This document shows positions 10,318-19,122 of a DNA stretch of 20,333 nucleotides, piece after piece. The translations under genes were made by a program, and so were the position numbers. The DNA comes from Zelonia costaricensis. Lineage: Eukaryota > Euglenozoa > Kinetoplastea > Trypanosomatida > Trypanosomatidae. The stretch spans positions 1 to 20,333 of the forward strand of contig JASAOO010003071.1 of the NCBI GenBank assembly GCA_030849075.1, written 5' to 3'. The notes beneath the pieces were generated by a model, which worked only from the letters and a program-made list of their open reading frames with translations, ran no database searches and was not told the DNA's origin. Positions within the stretch are counted from its first letter, which is position 1. Each line of letters begins with the position of its first letter.

Positions 10318-11295
10318 CTGGCACGAGCAGCGGGCTGCTGGTAGCAGGCGAGGTGCATCCACCAAAGCCGGCGCCCAGCAAGGCGCACCGCCACACAAGA
10401 GCATCGAGGAAGACAAAGAGAAAAGAACCAATGAAGCCAATCGAAACTCAAGTATGGGGGGGGGCGAGAAGGACAGCGCGGCGGAGAAGCGATGGACACT
10501 AAAATGTCACAATCCCAAGCTGAGACGCACGTGCACACACACATAAACCAACACAAACACACACACACGCCCAACATGCGACATGCAAACAAAACGAAGT
10601 CGCCGGCACGTTATGGAGGAAGCGAGGGGGGAGGGAGGCAGAACCCACGCAAGATAACTCGCAAGAGGTGAAAAAACAAAAGCGAAAGACAGAGCTGGCA
10701 TAGAAAAAAAAATGAGGTGGGCAGCCACAAACAAATGAGCAAGGAAAAGGAAAGCCGCTAGGGGAAGTGACGGGGCCCGATGAACAGTACGTCCACCCAC
10801 GGAACTCACAACCGAACCACAAACCTAAAAACAACAACAACAACAACGAAGACACAAAGGCAAAGCGCCTCGAGCACGTGCGGAAACGCGCCACACGTGA
10901 ACCAGAAAGAGCCCGCGAGGATCAGAGAAAAACAGAAAACCAATTGGGGGAGAGAGAAAGAAAAAGAGGAACAAAGACGCAAAAAGCGCGTGAAGGTTTC
11001 ACAGAGAGCAAAGAAAGAAGAGCAGTGACAAGAGTTCCTGAGTTTTGTGTGTGTGTGTGTGCGGGACTGGCAAATACGGAGGGGCGGAGGGGGTGGGAAG
11101 GGCGCACAAAAACAAGAGCGGACACGGAGGGGCTCTTGCGGCAGGAAGGCGAGAAAGGAGAGAACGCCACCGCACACCACCCGCAAAGCACAGCACAGCG
11201 CCTGCACCTCTAAGGAGAACAGAACGTGAGGTGCACGCGCGTGCGTGAGAGGGGAATGAAAAAAACAAACAAAGAAAAAGATGCCTGGAGTGATT

Positions 11296-11310
11296 GGGAG
11301 GGAGGGAGGG
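11296..11310 (+). repeat. Compact G-quadruplex motif
   Basis: Four GGG runs with single-A loops, followed by GGGG at 11314-11317. Confidence 0.88.
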
Positions 11311-11524
11311 AGCGGGGAGAAGGGCAGAGCGCATGAGCGCGTCGGTCAATTGACAGCAGGAGTGCCTCGGCAAGGAAATCGTGGTTTGGGAGGGGAGAGA
11401 GAGAGTGGGGGGTGGGCATGTCACGCTGAGCAGGCCAGAGGGAAAGAGAACAGAGAGAGAGAGGAGAGAAGCGCAGGCGAGGGAGCCGCAGCCAGCACGC
11501 GCACGCGCACTCAGGAAACAAGAG

Positions 11525-11548
11525 AGCAGCAGCAGCAGCAGCAGCAGC
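11525..11548. repeat. (AGC)8 trinucleotide repeat
   Basis: Eight perfect AGC units outside any supported gene. A shorter GCA tract lies near 9146-9161. Confidence 0.93.
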
Positions 11549-11789
11549 GCGCACTTCGCAGCACGTCAAGCGCGAGAATTGAAAGACGAAAGACTCACAC
11601 ACTAGAGCCGCAGCCACCACCACCCACAACGCGCGCCGCTGCAGCGCCGACGTCTCCTCGTGGATGCTGCAGAAGGCGGGGCGGTCGCTGGAGTGCGGGG
11701 AGAGGGATGGTGGCCGCAGGGAGGGAGGGCAAAAAAAAAAAGGGAGGAGGAGAGAAGGCGACCGCACGCGGTCGCGGCGAGCGAGCTGC

Positions 11790-12540
11790 AAATGCCGTTC
11801 GACTTCTTTTTCTAGTGAAGTCTCAGGCATTTTTAGCCGCCCATTACCTCCGCTTTGAGCGGTCTCCTGATGCTCCTGTGTGCATCACCGATCCCGATCA
11901 GCTCAGCCGGCTGCGTTCAGTCCGTCGCATTTTTTTTCTTGGTTGTTGCTGCTCGACCGACGCAGCACTGAGAGGCACGCGGAGCGGCGGAGATCAGGAG
12001 GAGGACGAGGAAGTGACGGAGAGCGATGCGCAGCGGCCACGGCACTTGCGCGACGACCGCGTCTTAGCGCCACACCGTTCGCCTCTTGCATGCAGCATAG
12101 AAGAATCGCCTTCAATGCTGTTGCGGTGTGTGTGCGAGTAGCCTTCTTCTCTTCCCTTCTCTGTCTCCATCGCGTGCACGCGTGTGTGTCCACTATCTCT
12201 GTGTCTGTGGGCGTGCGTGTAAGGGAGAGTGCCGCGGCGTGCTGGAGCCCTCTCGCACGAATGGGAGCTTAACGGTACACGGTAAATACGAAAAAAAAAA
12301 ACGCACAGAGGCGCCTACGCGTTGTTCCTCGCTTTCTTTTCTTTCATGAGAGTGAGGTGCCACGTTGGTTCTTTCGTTTGGTTGTGTGGTTGCTCCGTCC
12401 TCTCACTGGCGCGCATTTGTGTACGTGTGTGTGTTTTGTGTAGGCGTATACTTGAGACGGGGGTGGGGGGGGGGGGGGAGGAAGCGTGTGTCTGTGTTCT
12501 GCCCGCTAGTCATGCTGGGCAGTCCCGCGGTGACATGACT
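11790..12540. other. Higher-complexity island, possible gene remnant
   Basis: The sequence is more mixed than its surroundings. A pyrimidine tract ending in TTCTAG (AG at 11814-11815, + strand) opens it, and further C/T tracts occur near 11930-11955 and 12150-12172. The + frame ending at 12141 reads, over its last 120 codons, like ordinary protein with mixed hydrophobic and acidic residues. It has no suitable ATG at its left edge and only moderate G/C at third positions. A G14 run lies at 12465-12478. Confidence 0.35.
12465..12478 (+). repeat. G14 homopolymer
   Basis: Fourteen consecutive G residues on +. Confidence 0.93.
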
Positions 12541-12744
12541 TGAAAAAGAAAAACGGTGAAGAGGGAAGAGGGGGGCGGGTTCTCGAAGAGACAGGAACGC
12601 AACCGAGTCGATCGATGTGATAGAGAGTGGGGGGGGGGAAGAGAAGAGCAAGGAGGTGGTGGTGTGAGGACGGAGTCCGACACGGGGAGGGATCAGGGAA
12701 GGAACTGGGCACAAGCAAACAACGTGAAGCAGAAGACTGAACAA

Positions 12745-12771
12745 GGGGGAGCGGGGTGGGGGGGTGGGGGG
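12745..12771 (+). repeat. G-quadruplex motif
   Basis: G-runs of five, four, seven and six bases with loops of one to three bases. Confidence 0.8.
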
Positions 12772-13998
12772 CACACGCACAATAAAAGGAAAAGAGGAAA
12801 AGGGTGACAAGTGCAACACCAGAGACGTGTGCAGGAGCACCCGCGAACACAAAGACAGGAAGGCGCGCGAGTGGGGGCACTCGAGAAGCGGAAACACGAG
12901 GTGCGGGGAACGGACACGCAGATCACAGCACCCAAAAAAAAAAAATTCAAGCACAGGCAAACGCGCGCACCTACACACAACCAGTCAAGACAGTACAGAC
13001 GCCGTGGAGAGGGGCGCTAGAGAGAAGAGAATCGACAAGCAAAACGGCCACGGAAGAAGGCACGCTAACGCAGCCACCGGAAAGGAAGGGAAAAGGAGGT
13101 TTCACGCTCATGAAGTAACAGGGCTAATTAGTCGGCGAGATATGCGTAGCTGGTAGAGCTCACGATTGGAAAGGAGAGAGGAGGAGGGAGAGCGGGGAGA
13201 GGGGTGGGGGGCCAAGTGGGCACCAGCGGAGTTCAGACCAGCCCGGCAGCGGCGCACAGCGACATCAATACGGCGCGCCTCGACACGACATGTGTTCGAG
13301 GCCCTGCAAGCAAACCCGCAAATCCAGAACATGGACGCAAGGCGAGTGCTTAACGTACATCCGCACACACACATACACAAGGAAAGACTCGTGACGAGAC
13401 ACCACAACAGTGCGAGGGAGCGGCGGGGGTTGCGGAGTGTGACAGCACGGAGATGGAGGACAACCGACCAAACACAAAGCACCCCCCTGGGAGAGACACG
13501 CACATCACGGCGAGAGGACGAGAGAGGCGGGAGAAGAAGACGAAAACGAAAAGCAACACTGCCGTGACAGTGGCAACGGCACTAAACAAGAAAGAAGAAG
13601 TGCACAGCGGTGGAGTCAACGAGGAGCAATGCGCGCGAAAAAGTCAAACGGGAAAGTGGGGCGAAAGGAAAGCGAAGAATAAAAAGAAGAAAAACAAACG
13701 AAGAGACCGTCAAACGCACGTGGGTGACGAACACGCGATCAGGCATCGTACAGGCAAAGAAGCGCCACGGCCTAGAGACACACAAGCACACACGTGCCCG
13801 CGACGCAGCCGTGCCTCGCCGGCGTACATACGCGGGGCGAGAGAGAATGGGTGGTTTAGAAAGGGCACCGCCGAGGGCCGACGGCGAAGTGCTAGAAAGC
13901 GACAAAGCACGGTGGCTGCGCTGAAGGAGGAGTTGGATTGGAGCAAACGAGATGCATATGCACATACCCACCCACATACACGCATACACTCACACACC

Positions 13999-14019
13999 CA
14001 CACACACACACACACACAC
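13999..14019. repeat. (CA)10 microsatellite
   Basis: A CA run flanked on its left by irregular CA-rich sequence from about 13970. Confidence 0.9.
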
Positions 14020-14285
14020 GGCAGGAGAGCGCAGAGAAAACAAAAAGCAGGACACGCGCATGGGCACATCCATCCACCACAGGAGCAACCTGTGGACTCT
14101 GCGTGCCGCGTGACACGAGAGTTGGTCCTCCGCAAGCATACAGACCACTTGAATTCACACGCACGCACATACACACACGCGCAAACCAAGTCAGTTTCAA
14201 AAACAAAAAAAAAACAAAGAAAAAGAAGCCGGGGATGAGGACGAGAGGTGCACATGGAAGAAAGGAGAAACGGTCGCATACAAAA

Positions 14286-14700
14286 AAAAAGGAAAACAAG
14301 ACGAGATTTAGCTTCGTGTTTGGGCTGGGTGATTCTGGTCACTTTTTTTTTTCCGTTCAGAAGTCCAGCCTTTTTTTCTTTTTTTTCTTTATCCTGTTAC
14401 GACATGGAGTCGAAGAGGCACGTGGCTTTTTTTCTCTTTCTTTAGTTTTCTTCTCTCGCCAACGTTGTGAATAGAAATGCATTAGTGCATATATGTGTGT
14501 ATGTTTGTGCGCGCGTGCGATCTGTTTGTTTATTTGTCATTGTGTTTTTTTTGTTTGGTTTGTTTTGTTCTGCGGCCAATACTTCCTCATTTTCTGGCGA
14601 CGGAGTCTACACTCCTCTTCCTTTTTAACGTGTCTGTGTTGTTTCTGTTTCTGTTTTGTTTTGTTTTTGATGGTGGAGGTCGTTTTGGAGGATGGAGTGG
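14286..14700. other. T- and GT-rich island (opposite strand bias)
   Basis: The + strand switches sharply from purine-rich to T-rich for about 400 bases, with several T runs of seven to ten (for example 14343-14352, 14370-14376 and around 14550) and many TTTG/TGTG words. An acceptor-like tract ends in CCGTTCAG at 14360. A small perfect hairpin, ATGCA-TTAG-TGCAT, lies at 14477-14490. Reading frames here are short. This is the most distinct compositional block in the desert; its function is unknown. Confidence 0.6.
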
Positions 14701-16532
14701 GAAAATATGGGAGATACTCACATACACACACACACACGAGAGAGAGAGAGAAGAAGTCAGAGAAGAGCAGGCAAAGGGGGGAGGGCGGAAACGGAGAAAA
14801 GAAAAAGGAACACCACACGAGGGAGGAGGGAGGGACTGAGAGGACAAAGGAGTGGGGTACGAACCGCTGCGCGGGCACCACCAGGGAGAGTGGCTCAAGA
14901 GTCGGGTGATGCCACACGTTTGTATGCCCGTACGGAAAGAAGAAAAAAGCCCGAGAAAAAAAGACGCAGTCGCATCACCAAGGCAGAAAGAGCAGGAACG
15001 GGGCGGAGGGCAAAGCAGGTCCAGTCTCACTACCCACCGCGAAACGTGAGCCACGCAGACCTTCACACTCGAAGCGAAGCGCGTGCTGCATGGGCAGCGT
15101 TGGTGACACCGAGGCAGAAAGAAGCGGGGTTGGGACAGCGAGGTGACCCGCAGCGGAGGGGGACCAACCGAGCCGGACGGGAGCCAGAGCAGAGAAAGAA
15201 AAAAAGACAAAAACGCCGGTAGCTGGCGCGCGTGCGAGCTGATCAAGCAAAAATATGACGGAGTTGTTTGATCGTGTGTGTGTGTGTGTGTATGTGTGTT
15301 TTGTGTGTCTTTCTTTTCCTTCCCAGCCGCGTGAGAAGCGCTCAGGGGCCCTGTGACGGAGAAGTGTGACGAGACACGAGGTAGTGACGGCTTGCATATC
15401 GAGCGGGGGGGAGGGGGGGGCATCTACGCAGCAGTAAGCAGGAGGAATCGGGAGGAGACGCCGCGGCGGGTGGTGAGTGAGCAGAAAAAGAAGCGCTGAA
15501 CAAGGAAACAAACAAAATCACAAACCATGAAGCCGTCGCTCCGTCGTCATACGTGAGACCGACGCCCTCTGTCTGTTTGTGTGCGTGGGTGTCTCTCCCC
15601 ACTCTTGGACATGGTTGAGGGACCGCAGAGGAGAGGAGGGGATTCAGAGAAAAAAAAAAAAGAACAACCACACGGAGGCAGCAGACCATGCGCCACGTGA
15701 CGAAAACAAAAGGGGAAAGACTCACACGGGGGGGGGTACAAAGGCGGAGAGGAGGAGGCATCGATAAGGGTGCGCACATGTAGTTGCGGTGGGAGTGGGA
15801 GCAAATGAAAAAAAAACGGCAGAGAAAAGCGAAGGAAAGAAACCCAAATGGGGGAAGGAAGAGGAAGAGAAAGGTTGCGATGGTAGTTCGGCCGCACATC
15901 AGCGCCGCCATGCAGGCCCTTCCAGAGGAGAAGAAAAAACAAGACGGGATAGAAGAGCCAGTGGGGGGAGGGAGGCCGTGGCGTTCTTCGGAGGCGGGGA
16001 CTCGAAGTGATAAGCAAACGCATCATGACAACGCCGAGGAGACGAGACTCCCCGGCGAGGCCGTGACGTGTGCTGTGACTCTCGTCATCAAAGCACGTTC
16101 TCTGTCAAGAAGATGAAGGAGGCGGCATGGGGGGGGGGGGGAAGCCGAAGAAAAAAAAAGGCGGGAAAAAAGAAGCTACGAAGAACCCCAACGTCACAGG
16201 CATATTGCCCAACCCAATGGCAGCGTGCAGAAAGAAACAGAAACAGATAACGTCACAACAAAACGGAAGAGAGGAGACCGGGGCGTCTGGAGTGTTTTAA
16301 GCGGCATCGAGAAAAAAAAAAAAACAGAAAAGCCGAAGACTCTCGTCGGCGCACCAGCCCCTCGTCTGCTCCAGTTGCGGATAGGCACACGCACACACAC
16401 TCTTTTCGGCAATCTTTTTTTTCTCTCTACGCTTCCCGTCTGCCTCCCGCACTCAAGGGAAAGGGGGCAGATAAAAAAAAAAGAGAACGAAACAGAGGCG
16501 GCTCTGGGGGTGCCAGGACACCGCACACGTGC
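14701..16532 (-). other. Immediate downstream region, probable 3' UTR of the RNA-binding protein mRNA
   Basis: Directly after the TGA the sense (minus) strand is rich in C and U, with U-runs matching the + strand A-runs at 16312-16324 (13 bases) and 15650-15661 (12 bases). No convincing ORF is present on either strand. A short (GT)n at 15274-15290 and G-runs near 15403-15420 and 16129-16141 lie on +. The poly(A) site cannot be read from sequence, because trypanosomatids lack a fixed signal. Confidence 0.55.
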
Positions 16533-18650
16533 TCACGTGGCGCGTACAAAGACGCAGTTGTTGTACGGGTTGTGCCGGTAGGCGTGCGGCGTCTTCCGGG
16601 CCGGTGCGGTGGCGTTCTCGAGGTGCGGCAGCGTCGTGGGCTGCTGCAGTGGCGGCGAGTGCGGCGGCAAGTGCGGCGACACGGGCGCAGCGGAGGAGAC
16701 GGCGAGCCGCGAGCTGCTCATCTCGAACGTCGACGAGGTCGCCGCCATCACGAGGTTGTCGTCAGCACCGCAAGAGCGGCGCGGCGCGGCAGAGCGCGAG
16801 ATTGGAATTCCGACCGACCCGCTCGCCTCCCAGGCATCCGCCGCCGGATGGCCAGTGGCTGCCGGCAGCTGCGAGAAGCTGGGCGTGGACGGGGCGATGA
16901 CTGCGGCCTGGAACTGCGGCAGCTGCATCAACCACGGCAGACTCAGGTGCGGGACCGGCGCGCCGTACACAAACCCGTGCTGCTGTAGTGGCGGCATCAG
17001 CGTGCACGAGCCGTCGAGGCTGCCGCCCTGTGCGAAGAACGGCGGGGCCGCGGCATTCATGGCGTGCGACGGCCGCAGCGGTGGCGGTGGCGGCGGGTGG
17101 CTCGTCGACGTCGACCGCGCATAGGCAAAGGGCGTCATCGCGGGCGACTGCGGCTGCAACGGGGTCAGCGGACCCGCGGCGGCGGCCGGGCACGGGACCG
17201 ACAAGTGGGGGAGGTGCATCGGTTGCGGGTGGGCGGAGTGGGGTGGTGCGGTGATGTGCGCGCCGTGCCGCAGCATCGTGAGAGACGACGGCACCATCGG
17301 GCCGAGTGGGGTATCGGCGGGGGCGGTGTTGCACGGCAGGAGCGGGGTCAGCTGCCGGTTCGTGCTGCACACAGAGCCCTCGCCGGCGCCCAAGTCCGTC
17401 GTGGACGCCTCGAACGAGGCGGCGTTGGTGGCACCCAGGGCAGGGCTGATGCTATCAGTGGTAGACGGAGCTTTGTGGTTGCCGTTGTCTGCCACGGGGC
17501 CGGTGAAAATGGCGGAAGGCTCCGCGCTGATGCTCGGACTCGCGTGACGGCTCGAGTTGTTGTGCCGGGCGTTCGCCTGACGGCGCTGCTGCGCCTTGGT
17601 CGGGGCGGGCTGGTGGTGGTGGCTGCGGTCGTGCTTCGCGAGGTCCTCGGCGAGCTTCACCATCACTGGGACCGTGTGGCAGGACAGGAACGGCTTCGTG
17701 TTGTGCACCGCCGCCGCCGCCTGCTCCGCGCAGCCCTCCTCGGCGTAAATCACGAACGCGATCAGGCGCACCAAGGCGGCGTCGTCGCCCGGCGCCGTGT
17801 CCTTGTGCAGCGTCACCTGGCGAATCGGCCCGTACTCGCCGAAGAGCTTCTCGAGGTCGCCGCGCGTGCAGTCGAGCGGGACGTTGCGCACGAAGAGCTT
17901 CATGATCCTCTTGCGGGCCTCGCCGACCGGGGCGCCCTCGTGCCGCTTCGCCCACTGCACCGAGATGGGGCGAGAGCCGACGTGCACACCGTCCATGGCT
18001 TCCATCGTGCGCCGCGCCTCGTCGTGCGAGCTCATCCGCACAAACGCCGTGCCGAGGCTCTCGCCGGTGTGGATGTTGCGCATGACGGCAGAAGAGAGAA
18101 TCGTGCCATTCTTCTCGAACGCAGCCTCCAGCTCCGCCTGCGTGACGCGCGTGTCGACGTTGCGGATGAACAGGTTGCTGTTGTGCAGATTGTTTTCCTC
18201 CGAGGCGGAGGCCAGGGCCACAGCAGCAGCGCGGGCGCCACGGCCCTTGCCGCCGGTGGCAGTCCCTGCCGAGCCGCGCGTCCGGCCCGCCGCCGACGCC
18301 TGCCGCTTCTTCGTTGGCGCCTTGCCCACGCGGGAGTGGTTGGAGTTGCTGTTGCTGCTCGTGTCGGTCTCGATCCTCTTGGCCGCGGCGGCCTCGGTGA
18401 AGGACATGACTTCGTTCACGGCCTGCGGCGTCTGAGTTTCGTTGGCAGCAGCGTGCGCGGTGTCGCCGTCGTTGTGGTGAAGGTCGTGCTCTGGCGCACG
18501 ACGCGCCGCGGAGGGAGTCGACGCGCGTGCGGCGGCGCTACGCAGGAGGGCAGCCGGAGTCAGCGTCGTGGGCACGGCGGCGCGCTGGCAGAGCTTGCGG
18601 TGCGTCCGCAGGGAGACACAGGAGGAGCTGCGGCGGGGCATGGCGGACAT
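16533..18650 (-). CDS. Double-RRM RNA-binding protein, putative (trypanosomatid)
   Basis: Predicted RNA-binding protein of 705 aa, probably a post-transcriptional regulator of mRNA, since trypanosomatids control expression mainly through such proteins. Two RRM domains are visible. RRM1 is at about residues 157-236, with RNP2 LFIRNV (160-165) and RNP1 LGTAFVRM (199-206). RRM2 is at about 249-335, with RNP2 LFVRNV (252-257) and RNP1-like RLIAFVIY (295-302). Each keeps the RNP2 aromatic and the RNP1 position-5 Phe but lacks the RNP1 position-3 aromatic. Residues 1-53 have no acidic residue and about ten Arg/Lys; 110-140 is basic and Gly/Ala-rich. Residues 340-690 are low-complexity Pro/Ser/Ala/His with a Pro run near 519-525, probably disordered, ending in YNNCVFVRAT. 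The start is the first in-frame ATG after the SL acceptor at 18665; a second ATG is three codons later (18641). Stop is TGA. Third codon positions are strongly G/C-rich, unlike the flanks. The exact orthologue was not recognised. Confidence 0.93.
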   Translation of the reverse strand: MSAMPRRSSSCVSLRTHRKLCQRAAVPTTLTPAALLRSAAARASTPSAARRAPEHDLHHNDGDTAHAAANETQTPQAVNEVMSFTEAAAAKRIETDTSSNSNSNHSRVGKAPTKKRQASAAGRTRGSAGTATGGKGRGARAAAVALASASEENNLHNSNLFIRNVDTRVTQAELEAAFEKNGTILSSAVMRNIHTGESLGTAFVRMSSHDEARRTMEAMDGVHVGSRPISVQWAKRHEGAPVGEARKRIMKLFVRNVPLDCTRGDLEKLFGEYGPIRQVTLHKDTAPGDDAALVRLIAFVIYAEEGCAEQAAAAVHNTKPFLSCHTVPVMVKLAEDLAKHDRSHHHQPAPTKAQQRRQANARHNNSSRHASPSISAEPSAIFTGPVADNGNHKAPSTTDSISPALGATNAASFEASTTDLGAGEGSVCSTNRQLTPLLPCNTAPADTPLGPMVPSSLTMLRHGAHITAPPHSAHPQPMHLPHLSVPCPAAAAGPLTPLQPQSPAMTPFAYARSTSTSHPPPPPPLRPSHAMNAAAPPFFAQGGSLDGSCTLMPPLQQHGFVYGAPVPHLSLPWLMQLPQFQAAVIAPSTPSFSQLPAATGHPAADAWEASGSVGIPISRSAAPRRSCGADDNLVMAATSSTFEMSSSRLAVSSAAPVSPHLPPHSPPLQQPTTLPHLENATAPARKTPHAYRHNPYNNCVFVRAT

Positions 18651-18664
18651 TGCGGTGCACTGTC

Positions 18665-18720
18665 CTGTGAGGGGGGGCGACAAGAGGGGTGAGGAGTGGG
18701 GAAAAGGGAAAGACTCTGGA
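18665..18720 (-). promoter_or_regulatory. SL trans-splice acceptor and polypyrimidine tract of the RNA-binding protein gene
   Basis: Read on the minus strand, about 50 bases are almost pure C/T (from 18716 down to 18670) and end in CTCACAG, with the AG at 18666-18665. This is the standard form of a trypanosomatid spliced-leader acceptor. Using it gives a 5' UTR of only 14 bases before the ATG at 18650. A second AG at 18661-18660 would leave nine bases. The site fixes the ATG, because the in-frame open sequence further upstream has no ATG and would be spliced away. Confidence 0.7.
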
Positions 18721-19068
18721 GACGGCCACGAAAGCAAGAAACACGAACGCACTGGCCGTGTGAAGTAGCAAACGAAGAAAGCGGGAGAGCCGCTGTCTGG
18801 GAGCTTGGCGAGAGTCGGGATTGGGCAGCTGGCAGGCAGACAGGTACGACACGGCTCGCGGCACACGTCACGGGTATAACGGGAAGGAGGGGGAACAAGC
18901 TTGAGAGCCACCACACGACAAGAGACGGAGGAGGAGGAGAGAATCAACGACGCTGACACACGCGCGTGCACACACACGCGCGCGGAGTGGGGGAAACAGA
19001 GAGGGAGAGAGACGGGGAGCGAGCAAATATAAAAAGGAAGGGGGGTAACCAGACAAGGTAAGGCGGTG

Positions 19069-19072
<4 letters not shown>
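18721..19072 (-). other. 5' flank of the RNA-binding protein gene, no gene seen
   Basis: The sequence is purine-rich on + and pyrimidine-rich on the minus (sense) strand. A second polypyrimidine stretch at about 18912-18945 (minus strand), followed by AG near 18902, could be an alternative SL acceptor giving a longer 5' UTR. The frame of the downstream gene stays open here without any ATG, which composition explains. Confidence 0.5.

Positions 19073-19120
<48 letters not shown>
19073..19120. repeat. (CA)24 microsatellite
   Basis: This is a perfect dinucleotide run of 48 bases and the longest simple repeat in the window. It lies about 420 bases upstream of the RNA-binding protein ATG and reads as (TG)24 on the gene's sense strand. 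Length is likely to vary between strains. Confidence 0.97.

Positions 19121-19122
<2 letters not shown>

Larger units (their letters stand above)
10321..11789. other. Purine-rich (+) non-coding stretch
   Basis: It contains many simple tracts: (AAC)6 at 10830-10847, (TG)8 at 11046-11061, the G4 motif at 11296-11310 and (AGC)8 at 11525-11548. On the minus strand a C/T tract ending in CACTCCAG (AG at 11286-11285) resembles an SL acceptor, with no ATG close behind it. No gene is supported. Confidence 0.55.
12541..14285. other. Purine-rich (+) non-coding stretch
   Basis: It is dominated by A/G-rich words and CA runs on +. It holds a G-quadruplex motif at 12745-12771 and a (CA)n tract at 13999-14019. 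A + frame of 261 codons at 13453-14238 begins with ATG but translates to Lys/Arg/Thr/His-rich simple sequence containing the CA repeat. No gene is called. Confidence 0.6.

Noticed and set aside
11281..11778. N-terminal part of a 286-codon ATG frame on +
   Set aside because: It is Gly/Arg/Glu/Gln-rich translation of purine tracts and the AGC repeat. Only the last 120 codons were kept, as a weak finding.
13143..13165. tRNA-like A-box words (TAGCTGGTAGAGCTC)
   Set aside because: There is no matching B box (GTTCGA type) within tRNA distance and no cloverleaf pairing. A TTCAAGT word near 20170 on the minus strand also fails to form a T-arm.
13453..14238. 261-codon ATG frame on +
   Set aside because: It is Lys/Arg/Thr/His-rich simple sequence that includes the CA repeat. 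No domain and no coding-type codon bias.
1..16532. SL RNA, 5S rRNA, telomeric repeats or intact retrotransposons
   Set aside because: No SL exon sequence, TTAGGG array or reverse-transcriptase motif was seen on reading both strands.
17064..18692. 542-codon open frame on + opposite the RNA-binding protein gene
   Set aside because: It is the antisense shadow of a G/C-rich coding region. It translates to Arg/Val/Gly-rich sequence with no domain, while the minus frame has two clear RRMs.
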